The notes beneath the pieces are model-generated. The model saw nothing but the letters and a program-made list of their open reading frames with translations. It made no database searches and was not told the origin of the DNA. A stretch of DNA of 64,000 nucleotides, taken from positions 1,178,001 through 1,242,000 of the forward strand of contig NZ_AP022314.1 of NCBI RefSeq assembly GCF_009936235.1, written 5' to 3'. Made by a program: the position numbers and the translations under genes. Positions 9,485 through 16,536 of the stretch are shown in pieces (the stretch's first letter is position 1; each line of letters starts with the position of its first letter). The stretch comes from Mycobacterium xenopi. Lineage in GTDB: Bacteria; Actinomycetota; Actinomycetes; Mycobacteriales; Mycobacteriaceae.

Positions 9485-10348
9485 TTATGCGTTGCAGGCG
9501 GCGGCTAGTCGGCGCCATTGCTCGCGCGGGAAGGCCGTCTGGTCGGCCAGCAGCACTTGCACGCAGACATGGTCGGCACCGGCGGCTTGATGCTCAGCAA
9601 CCCTGCGCATGACGGCCTCCTCGTCACCCCAAGCGATGATCGCGTCGAAGAGCCGATCGCTCACCTGCGCCAGGTCGTCGGAGGAGAACCCGGTGCGCAA
9701 CAAGTTTTTCGCATAGTTCGGCAACGCCAAATACGCCCGCAGCCAATCGGTTCCGATCGCGCGGGCCTCGTCGGCGCTATTGGTCAGGATCACGGTCTGC
9801 TCCGGCAGCAGCAACGGGCCATCGCCCAAAACCGAACGCGCAGTGGCGGTGTGCTCCGGTGTGACGAGATACGGGTGGGCGCCTCGGGCACGAGTGGCAG
9901 CCATTGCCAGCATTTTCGGGCCCAGCGCCGCCAGCACCCGCCGCTCGGCCGGCACCGGCTGTGCTGCGGCGTCCAATCCGTCCAGGAACGACGCCGTCGC
10001 CGCCAGCGGTTTACGGTATCTGCCCGGCTGTTTCGCGTCGATCAGCGGGGCGTGGCTGACACCGATCCCCAGCAGAAAGCGGTCTCCGTGCGCAGCGGTC
10101 AGCTCGGCATGGGATTTGGCGACATCGTCGGGTGCATGCATCCACAGGTTGAGGATGCCCGTGGCGATCACGGTCTGCTTGGTGGCGGCAAGCAGTCGCT
10201 TCACTGCGTCGAAGACCGGACCACCGACGTCCGGAATCCACAGCGCGGTGAAGCCCAGCTCGTCTAATTCCGCTGCGGCCTCGGCAGATTCGGCTGGATC
10301 GCCGTAGCGCAGCTGGCTACTCCATATTCCGACCCCGGAAAGCTCCAC
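9485..10348 (-). CDS. LLM-class F420-dependent oxidoreductase
   Basis: A 287-residue luciferase-like TIM-barrel protein, most like the short mycobacterial F420 subfamily. It starts with VGIWSSQLRYGDPAESAEAA, then ELDELGFTALWIPDVGG, the strand VIATGILNLWMHAP, and LLGIGVSHAPLID at the flavin pocket. It ends with the ADHVCVQVLL strand. The cofactor assignment is by family; the substrate is unknown. It lies 3 bases downstream of the FAD monooxygenase on the same strand, so both probably share the promoter with the twin operators at 11578-11622. Confidence 0.85.
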   Translation of the reverse strand: MELSGVGIWSSQLRYGDPAESAEAAAELDELGFTALWIPDVGGPVFDAVKRLLAATKQTVIATGILNLWMHAPDDVAKSHAELTAAHGDRFLLGIGVSHAPLIDAKQPGRYRKPLAATASFLDGLDAAAQPVPAERRVLAALGPKMLAMAATRARGAHPYLVTPEHTATARSVLGDGPLLLPEQTVILTNSADEARAIGTDWLRAYLALPNYAKNLLRTGFSSDDLAQVSDRLFDAIIAWGDEEAVMRRVAEHQAAGADHVCVQVLLADQTAFPREQWRRLAAACNA

Positions 10349-10351
10349 GGG

Positions 10352-11563
10352 TCAATGTTGCCAGAGGCCGGCAGTGTAGTCGGGCACCGGGATCGAGTCG
10401 TGCATGCGCACGCCCTTGGTGTTCAGCTTGGCCACGGCCCGGGTGAGCGGGCTAGGCAGGGCCGACACCAGCTGGGCGCCTCGGGTCACCGCCCACAGGG
10501 CGGCCCGGGAGGCGGGGACGACGGTTTTGGCCGCAGTGCGGGCGAAAGCGCGGCTGCGTCGCACCGGTTCCCGCAGCTGGTGTTCGTAGGCCGTGAACGC
10601 TGCCTGGTAATCGCCGCCCGCGCGGGCGAGTTCCCCGGCCAGCACATAGGCGCCGACCACCGCCAGGCTGGTGCTGCCGCCGACGGCCGGACCCGGGCAG
10701 TATCCCGCGTCACCGACGAGCGTCACCCGCCCACGCGACCATGTGTCCAGCTGCAACTGGGTGATGGAGTCGAAGTAGAACGCCGGCGTGGTGTCGAGGC
10801 ATTCGAGCCAACCGTCCACCCGCGGATGTATTCCGGCGAATGCGTTGCGCAATAAGTCCTTCTGCCGCGGCACATCTCGATGGTGGCATTGCAGTTCAGG
10901 GCTGTGGAACATGAATACCGCCCGTGCATCGTCCAGGTGATGCGCGCTGTAGACCCCGGCCATCCGGCCGATTTCGACGTGACCGATCATTTCCCCCTCG
11001 GGCGCAAGCGTTTTCGGCACTGACGCCACCGCCAGATATGCCCCGAGGAATTGGGTGATGCCGGCGTCGTCACCGAAAGTCAAACGCCTGACGTTGGAAT
11101 GTAGCCCGTCGGCGCCGACGACGACGTCGAACTTGCGTGGCGGGGTCCGCTCGAACGTCACGTCCCCGTCGGGTGAAATGGCCGTGATCGAGTCGCCGAA
11201 CAGGTACTCGATGTCGTCGCGACCGGCGTCGTAGTAGATCTCGCTGAGGTCGTCGCGCATGATCTCGACATGCCGGTCGGAGGCGGTGCGGTAGATCTTG
11301 GTTAGGTCGACGCGGATCGGCCGTCGCGCGCCGTCATGGTAGATGCTTAGTCGCGTCGTCTTGGTGGCGCGGTCCTCGATGCGGGGCAGCACGCCCATGT
11401 TCGCGGAGATCTCCATCGCCGGTCGGAACAAGTCGACGGCGTGGCCTCCGGTTTTGCGTAACGTCGGCGCGCGCTCGACGACCGTGACGTCGAAGCCGCG
11501 CCTGGCCAGCCAGTAGGCCACCACGGGTCCGGCGATGCTGGCACCCGAGATCAAGACCCGCAC
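10352..11563 (-). CDS. FAD-dependent aromatic-type monooxygenase
   Basis: A 403-residue group A flavoprotein hydroxylase. The N-terminal dinucleotide motif is MRVLISGASIAGPVVAYWLA. The DG motif is FDVVVGADGLHSNVRR near residue 165, and the GD motif RVTLVGDAGYCPGPAVGG lies near 285. The start is a GTG behind the strong site AAGGAGG. Such enzymes use NAD(P)H and O2 to hydroxylate aromatic or polyketide-like substrates; none can be named here. It is divergent from the TetR gene, and one of the two 16-bp palindromes sits 15 bases upstream of the start, which suggests direct repression. Confidence 0.9.
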   Translation of the reverse strand: MRVLISGASIAGPVVAYWLARRGFDVTVVERAPTLRKTGGHAVDLFRPAMEISANMGVLPRIEDRATKTTRLSIYHDGARRPIRVDLTKIYRTASDRHVEIMRDDLSEIYYDAGRDDIEYLFGDSITAISPDGDVTFERTPPRKFDVVVGADGLHSNVRRLTFGDDAGITQFLGAYLAVASVPKTLAPEGEMIGHVEIGRMAGVYSAHHLDDARAVFMFHSPELQCHHRDVPRQKDLLRNAFAGIHPRVDGWLECLDTTPAFYFDSITQLQLDTWSRGRVTLVGDAGYCPGPAVGGSTSLAVVGAYVLAGELARAGGDYQAAFTAYEHQLREPVRRSRAFARTAAKTVVPASRAALWAVTRGAQLVSALPSPLTRAVAKLNTKGVRMHDSIPVPDYTAGLWQH

Positions 11564-11577
11564 CGGAAACCTCCTTA

Positions 11578-11593
11578 CTTAACGATTGGTAAG
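11578..11593. promoter_or_regulatory. TetR-type operator, copy 1
   Basis: CTTAACGATTGGTAAG, an imperfect 16-bp palindrome immediately upstream of the monooxygenase ribosome-binding site. It shares the pattern CTTA-N-CGAT-N-G-N-TAAG with copy 2. Confidence 0.7.
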
Positions 11594-11606
11594 CCTAGCA
11601 TGTCCG

Positions 11607-11622
11607 CTTACCGATCGATAAG
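11607..11622. promoter_or_regulatory. TetR-type operator, copy 2
   Basis: CTTACCGATCGATAAG, a near-perfect 16-bp palindrome 17 bases before the TetR start. Centre-to-centre distance to copy 1 is 29 bp, so both divergent promoters could be covered by the regulator encoded next door. Confidence 0.75.
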
Positions 11623-11639
11623 TCAGTTAAACTTCGCAG

Positions 11640-12176
11640 GTGAGCCGACCCCGCTCCGATACGCGCGAGCGCATCCAAGATGTGGCCCGCGAGCTGTTCC
11701 TGCAGCAGGGCGTGCAACGCACCAGCCTGCAGGACATCGCCGACAAATTAGGGATCACCAAGCCCGCGCTGTACTACCACTTCGCCTCGCGCGAAGAGCT
11801 GATCCGCAGCATCGTGCAGCCCCTGATCGACGAGGGCGAACAGTTCATCGCCGAAAGGGAAGGCCGGGGCGGCGTCGACGTGCGCGAGTTGCTCGAGGGC
11901 TACTTCGATTTTCACTACCGGCATCGGCGCGATCTGGTGGTAGTGCTGGCGGAGTTCGCCATCCTCGAAGACCTCGGCCTGATCGAAAAGGTGCTGGCGT
12001 GGCGGGAACGGCTCGGCAAGCTGGTGTTCGGGCCGAAACCGACGCTGGCGCAAGCGACCCGCGCGGTGATCGCGTTCGGCGGCCTGCAGGACTGCTGTCT
12101 GCAGTTTCCCGACGCACCCGTCGAGAAGCTGCGTGCCGCGGCGGTCGAGGGCGCGCTGGCCGCCCTGGGCCTTTGA
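11640..12176 (+). CDS. TetR/AcrR-family transcriptional repressor
   Basis: A 178-residue TetR regulator. The N-terminal helix-turn-helix spans about residues 8-54 (RERIQDVARELFLQQGVQRT, then SLQDIADKLGITKPALYYHF), followed by an all-alpha ligand domain with the segment DFHYRHRRDLVVVLAEFAIL. The GTG start follows GCAG. The two palindromes in the divergent spacer are its probable binding sites, giving autoregulation and control of the monooxygenase side. The downstream LLM, DUF35 and thiolase genes run the same way with short gaps (16, 87 and 10 bases), so it probably heads an operon. The inducer is unknown; the enzymes nearby suggest an acyl-CoA or aromatic ligand. Confidence 0.9.
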   Translation: MSRPRSDTRERIQDVARELFLQQGVQRTSLQDIADKLGITKPALYYHFASREELIRSIVQPLIDEGEQFIAEREGRGGVDVRELLEGYFDFHYRHRRDLVVVLAEFAILEDLGLIEKVLAWRERLGKLVFGPKPTLAQATRAVIAFGGLQDCCLQFPDAPVEKLRAAAVEGALAALGL

Positions 12177-12192
12177 CATAGGGTCGGCAGCT

Positions 12193-13182
12193 ATGCGTTT
12201 TGGACTGTTCATTCCGCAGGGCTGGCGGCTGGACCTGGTGGGTATCGCACCCGCCAAACATTGGGCGGTGATGCGCGAGCTGGCCGCCTACGCCGACGCC
12301 AGCGCGTGGGATTCACTGTGGGTCTACGACCACTTCCACACCGTGCCGGTGCCGACCGGCGAAGCCACCCACGAGGCGTGGTCGCTGATGGCGGCCTATG
12401 CGGCGGCGACATCGCGGATCAAGCTGGGTCAGATGTGCACGGCGATGAGCTACCGCAACCCGGTTTATCTGGCCAAGGTGGCCGCGACGGTCGATGTTAT
12501 CTCCGGCGGCCGAGTGCAGATGGGCATCGGCGGCGGCTGGTACGAACACGAATGGCGCGCTTACGGTTACGGGTTTCCATCCGCGAAAGTCCGGCTCGGG
12601 CGGCTCGACGAGGGTGTGCAGATCATGCGCGACGCGTGGCGCGACGGCAAAGTCAGCTTCGCCGGTGAGCACTATCAGGCCGACGGGGCAATCGTGGCCC
12701 CGAAGCCGTTGCAGGACAATGGTATTCCGTTGTGGATTGCCGGCGGCGGGGAGAAGGTGACGCTGCGGATCGCCGCGAAATACGCGCAATACACCAATTT
12801 CACCCCGGAGCCGGAGGCGTTCTCCCGCAAATCTGAAGCGCTGGCCCGCCACTGCCGCGACGTCGGCACCGACTTCGATGCGATCGTGCGCTCGGTCAAC
12901 GTGAACGCCGTGGTAGGCACCTCGGAGTCCGAGGTGAACGAGCGGCTGCAACGCATCCGCGACCGAATGATCGCATACGTGCCCGAATCGGCGGCCGATG
13001 CGATGATCGCCGGCACCAGCGGCCCCGAATCGGCCGTCGGCACGCCGAAGCGGGTGATCGAGCGGCTCGAGCGCCTGCGTGAGCTGGGCTGCCGCTACGT
13101 CATCTGCTACTTCCCGGAGGCCGCTTATGACAGGTCCGGTGTGGAGTTGTTCGAGCGCGAGGTGATCCCTGCGCTGGGCTAG
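12193..13182 (+). CDS. LLM-class F420-dependent oxidoreductase (TIGR03560-like)
   Basis: A 329-residue luciferase-like monooxygenase fold protein. MRFGLFIPQGWRLDLVGI opens the barrel. WDSLWVYDHFHTVP carries the family Asp-His pair, and SRIKLGQMCTAMSYRNP, GGRVQMGIGGGWYEHEW and PLWIAGGGEKVTLRIAAKYA follow, all typical of F420-using members. The ATG start was chosen because the barrel begins there; an in-frame upstream extension overlaps tetR. The substrate is unknown. It follows the TetR gene by 16 bases. Confidence 0.88.
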   Translation: MRFGLFIPQGWRLDLVGIAPAKHWAVMRELAAYADASAWDSLWVYDHFHTVPVPTGEATHEAWSLMAAYAAATSRIKLGQMCTAMSYRNPVYLAKVAATVDVISGGRVQMGIGGGWYEHEWRAYGYGFPSAKVRLGRLDEGVQIMRDAWRDGKVSFAGEHYQADGAIVAPKPLQDNGIPLWIAGGGEKVTLRIAAKYAQYTNFTPEPEAFSRKSEALARHCRDVGTDFDAIVRSVNVNAVVGTSESEVNERLQRIRDRMIAYVPESAADAMIAGTSGPESAVGTPKRVIERLERLRELGCRYVICYFPEAAYDRSGVELFEREVIPALG

Positions 13183-13269
13183 GAGAATGGGATTTCCGTT
13201 TTCGCGGAATGCTGTTGTAGCGTCTGGTGGCGAGCACTATTGTCTTTTCTGACCTCGGAGGATCACCCG

Positions 13270-13683
13270 ATGCAGAAGGCGCTGGCGCCGGACATCACTA
13301 CCTGGCCCGACGACAACCCACAGCTGATCGGCAGCCGCTGCGCTGACTGCGGCGCCACCACCTTCCCAGTGCAGCAGCGCTGCCCGCGGTGCAGCGGTGG
13401 GCAGATGTCCGAGCTGTTGCTGCCGCGCCGGGGCACCGTGGTGGCCTGGACCACCCAGGGATTTCCGCCGGGGCCTCCCTATGCCGGTCCGACGGGTGAC
13501 GCGTTCAGCCCGTTCGGGGTCGGCCTGGTTCAGCTTGGCGACGTGATCCGCGTCGAGGGCCGGCTCACCGAAAATGATCCGGCCAAGCTGCGGTTCGGGA
13601 TGGAGGTCGAGCTGACCATGGTGCCGTTGACCACCGACGACGACGGCAACGAGGTCATGACATTCGCGTTCCGGCCGGTCTGA
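13270..13683 (+). CDS. Zn-ribbon / OB-fold DUF35 protein, thiolase partner
   Basis: A 137-residue protein with a four-cysteine rubredoxin-like zinc ribbon (CADCGATTFPVQQRCPRCSG, residues about 24-43) followed by an OB fold (RGTVVAWTTQGFPPG to VIRVEGRL). DUF35 proteins form complexes with SCP2-type thiolases or aldolases and help bind acyl-CoA, as in the ChsH2-Ltp2 system of steroid side-chain breakdown. Here the thiolase gene starts 10 bases downstream, which supports the same pairing. The ATG lies 8 bases after a GGAGGA site. Confidence 0.88.
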   Translation: MQKALAPDITTWPDDNPQLIGSRCADCGATTFPVQQRCPRCSGGQMSELLLPRRGTVVAWTTQGFPPGPPYAGPTGDAFSPFGVGLVQLGDVIRVEGRLTENDPAKLRFGMEVELTMVPLTTDDDGNEVMTFAFRPV

Positions 13684-13693
13684 GGAGTCTGAG

Positions 13694-14839
13694 ATGAACG
13701 ATGTGGCAATTATCGGTGTGGGCCTGCATCCGTTCGGGCGCTTCGAGGGTAAGTCCGCGATGGAGATGGGCGCCGAAGCGATTCAGGCCGCGCTGGCTGA
13801 CGCGAGCCTGGACTGGAAGGACATTCAGTTCGGTGTCGGTGGCAGCCACGAGGTGTCCAACCCGGACGCAGTCACCAGATTGGTTGGACTGACCGGAATT
13901 CCGTTTACCGACGTGTTCAACGCGTGCGCCACCGCGGCAAGTGCCACGCAGCTGTGCGCCGACACGATCCGGCTGGGCAAGTACGACATCGGCATCGCGG
14001 TCGGTATGGACAAGCATCCGCGCGGCGCTTTCACCGACGACCCCGCCAAGCTGGCCCTGCCGGCCTGGTACGCCGAGAACGGGCAGTTCGTGACCACCAA
14101 GTTCTTTGGGATGAAGGCCAACCGCTACATCCACGAGCACGGCATCTCAGCTGAGACGCTGGCCAAGGTGGCCGCCAAGAACTACCGGAATGGGGCGTTG
14201 AACCCCAACGCTTTTCGGCGCAAGCCGCTAACCGAAGAGCAGATTCTCGGTTCGCCGGTGCTGAATTATCCGCTGACCCAGTACATGTTCTGCGCTCCCG
14301 ACGAGGGAGCGGCGGCGGTAATCATGTGCCGCGCCGACATCGCACACCGGTACACGTCGAAACCGGTGTATTTGCGGGCTGCCGAGATCCGCACCCGCAG
14401 GTACGGCGCCTACGAGGTGCACGCCACCTTCGCGCCGATCGAAGAAGACGTGTCGCCGACCGTCTACGCGTCGCGGGCCGCGTTCGAGGCGGCCGGGGTA
14501 GGGCCCGAGGACGTCGACGTTATCCAGTTGCAGGACACCGACGCCGGCGCCGAGGTGATCCACATGGCGGAGGCCGGATTCTGCGCCGACGGCGATCAGG
14601 AGAAGCTGATCGCCGACGGCGCCACCGAAATCAGCGGCCCGATGCCGGTCAACACCGACGGCGGGCTGATCGCCAACGGTGAGCCGATCGGCGCGTCGGG
14701 GCTGCGGCAGGTTCACGAGCTGGTGCGTCAGCTGCGCGGGGAGGCGGGGGACCGTCAAGTGGGCGGCACACCGCGGGTCGGCTTTGCGCAGGTGTACGGA
14801 GCGCCGGGTACCGCCGCCGCGACGATCCTGACCACGTAG
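13694..14839 (+). CDS. thiolase-fold (SCP2/lipid-transfer type) acetyl-CoA acetyltransferase
   Basis: A 381-residue non-decarboxylating thiolase of the lipid-transfer-protein subfamily. The first-lobe nucleophile region is FNACATAASATQLCA, with a cysteine at the usual position near residue 78. The second lobe carries DVDVIQLQDTDAGAEVIHMA and the late loop NTDGGLIANGEPIGASGLRQ in place of the classical GHP motif. With the DUF35 gene it probably forms a two-subunit enzyme acting on a bulky acyl-CoA. Whether it condenses, thiolyses or retro-aldolises is open. It ends one base before the xpb gene on the other strand. Confidence 0.88.
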   Translation: MNDVAIIGVGLHPFGRFEGKSAMEMGAEAIQAALADASLDWKDIQFGVGGSHEVSNPDAVTRLVGLTGIPFTDVFNACATAASATQLCADTIRLGKYDIGIAVGMDKHPRGAFTDDPAKLALPAWYAENGQFVTTKFFGMKANRYIHEHGISAETLAKVAAKNYRNGALNPNAFRRKPLTEEQILGSPVLNYPLTQYMFCAPDEGAAAVIMCRADIAHRYTSKPVYLRAAEIRTRRYGAYEVHATFAPIEEDVSPTVYASRAAFEAAGVGPEDVDVIQLQDTDAGAEVIHMAEAGFCADGDQEKLIADGATEISGPMPVNTDGGLIANGEPIGASGLRQVHELVRQLRGEAGDRQVGGTPRVGFAQVYGAPGTAAATILTT

Positions 14840-14840
14840 G

Positions 14841-16493
14841 CTAGATTGCCGGGCCCAGCAGGTCGTCGGCGTCGCGGATGACATAGCCGTAGCCCTGCTC
14901 GGCCAGGAACCGCTGCCGGTGGGCGGCGTATTCGGTGTCTTGGCTGTCGCGGGCCACCACCGAGTAGAACACGGCGCCGCCGCCGCCTGCCTTGGGCCGC
15001 AGCAACCGGCCCAGGCGCTGGGCCTCCTCCTGCCGCGACCCAAATGTCCCCGAAACCTGTACGGCCACAGCGGCTTCCGGAAGATCGATGGCAAAATTGG
15101 CCACCTTAGACACCACCAGGGTGGTGACCTCGCCGCGGCGAAACGCGTCGAAGAGCGCCTCACGCTCGGCGGTCTTGGTCGACCCTTGGATCACCGGCGC
15201 CCCCAGCAGGGCCCCCAGTTCTTCGAGCTGGTCGAGGTAGGCGCCGATCACCAATGTCGGTTCGCCCGGGTGGCGACTCAGGATCGACTTGACCACCGCG
15301 ATTTTCGAGTGCGCGGTCGAGCAGACGCGGTACCGCTCTTCGGGTTCGGCGGTGGCGTACCTCATCCGCTCGTTGTCGGTCAGCGTCACCCGCACCTCGA
15401 CACATTCGGCGGGAGCGATCCAGCCCTGTGCCTCGATGTCCTTCCACGGCGCGTCATAGCGCTTCGGCCCGATCAAGCTGAACACGTCACCCTCGCGGCC
15501 GTCTTCGCGGATCAGCGTGGCGGTCAGCCCCAACCTTCGCCGCGACTGCAGATCGGCGGTCAGCCGGAACACGGGGGCCGGGAGCAGATGCACCTCGTCG
15601 TAGATAATCAGTCCCCAGTCGCGGCTGTCGAACAGCTCCAGGTGCCGATAGTCGCCCTTCCTGTTGCGGCGGGTCATCATTTGATAGGTGGAGATGGTGA
15701 CGGGGCGAATCTCCTTGCGTTCGCCGGAGTATTCGCCGATCTCGTCAGCTGTCAGCGACGTGCGGGCCACCAACTCGCGTTTCCACTGCCGCGCGGCGAC
15801 GGTGTTGGTGACCAAGATCAACGTCGTCGCACTGGCTTTGGCCATGGCCGCCGCGCCGACCAACGTCTTGCCCGCCCCGCACGGCAACACCACCACCCCG
15901 GAGCCCCCGGACCAGAAGGACTCTGCCGCCAACCGCTGGTAGTCACGCAGATGCCAGCCGTCTTCCCGCAGGCTGATCGGATGCGCCTCACCGTCGACAT
16001 AGCCGGCGAGATCTTCTGCGGGCCAGCCGATTTTGAGCAGCATCTGCTTGACCCGGCCACGCTCGCTGGGATGCACGACGACGGTGTCCGCGTCGATGCG
16101 GGCGCCGAGCATGGGGGTGATCTTCTTGTTGCGCAGCACCTCTTCCAGCACCGCGCGGTCCAGGCTTACCAGAGTCAGGCCGTGTGCGGGATGCTTGACC
16201 AACTGCAGCCTGCCGTAGCGGGCCATGGTGTCGACGATGTCGACCAGCAACGGCTGCGGCACCGCGTAGCGGGAGTAGCTGACCAGCGCGTCCACCACTT
16301 GTTCGGCGTCGTGCCCGGCGGCGCGGGCGTTCCACAGGGCCAGCGGGGTGATGCGGTAGGTGTGCACGTGCTCGGGCGCGCGTTCCAATTCAGCGAACGG
16401 CGCAATCGCCGCGCGCGCATCGCCGGCCAACTCGTGATCGACCTCGAGCAGCACCGTCTTGTCGGACTGCACGATCAGCGGCCCGTCGCTCAT
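14841..16493 (-). CDS. xpb: XPB/ERCC3-type DNA helicase
   Basis: A 550-residue superfamily 2 helicase homologous to eukaryotic XPB (Rv0861c as recalled), a 3'-5' ATP-dependent helicase thought to act in DNA repair. An N-terminal damage-recognition-like domain precedes Walker A LPCGAGKT (203-210), motif II YDEVHLLPAP (DEVH 299-302), the XPB-specific RED triad (329-331, LIREDGRE), motif III LGLTATL and motif VI SRQEEAQRLGRLLRP. The gene starts 43 bases downstream of the helicase-associated gene at 16537 and probably shares its transcript. Its 3' end is convergent with the thiolase. Confidence 0.95.
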   Translation of the reverse strand: MSDGPLIVQSDKTVLLEVDHELAGDARAAIAPFAELERAPEHVHTYRITPLALWNARAAGHDAEQVVDALVSYSRYAVPQPLLVDIVDTMARYGRLQLVKHPAHGLTLVSLDRAVLEEVLRNKKITPMLGARIDADTVVVHPSERGRVKQMLLKIGWPAEDLAGYVDGEAHPISLREDGWHLRDYQRLAAESFWSGGSGVVVLPCGAGKTLVGAAAMAKASATTLILVTNTVAARQWKRELVARTSLTADEIGEYSGERKEIRPVTISTYQMMTRRNRKGDYRHLELFDSRDWGLIIYDEVHLLPAPVFRLTADLQSRRRLGLTATLIREDGREGDVFSLIGPKRYDAPWKDIEAQGWIAPAECVEVRVTLTDNERMRYATAEPEERYRVCSTAHSKIAVVKSILSRHPGEPTLVIGAYLDQLEELGALLGAPVIQGSTKTAEREALFDAFRRGEVTTLVVSKVANFAIDLPEAAVAVQVSGTFGSRQEEAQRLGRLLRPKAGGGGAVFYSVVARDSQDTEYAAHRQRFLAEQGYGYVIRDADDLLGPAI

Positions 16494-16536
16494 GGCCCCG
16501 ATTATCCGGATTCCGCCGACATCTCAGCGCCGCTCC

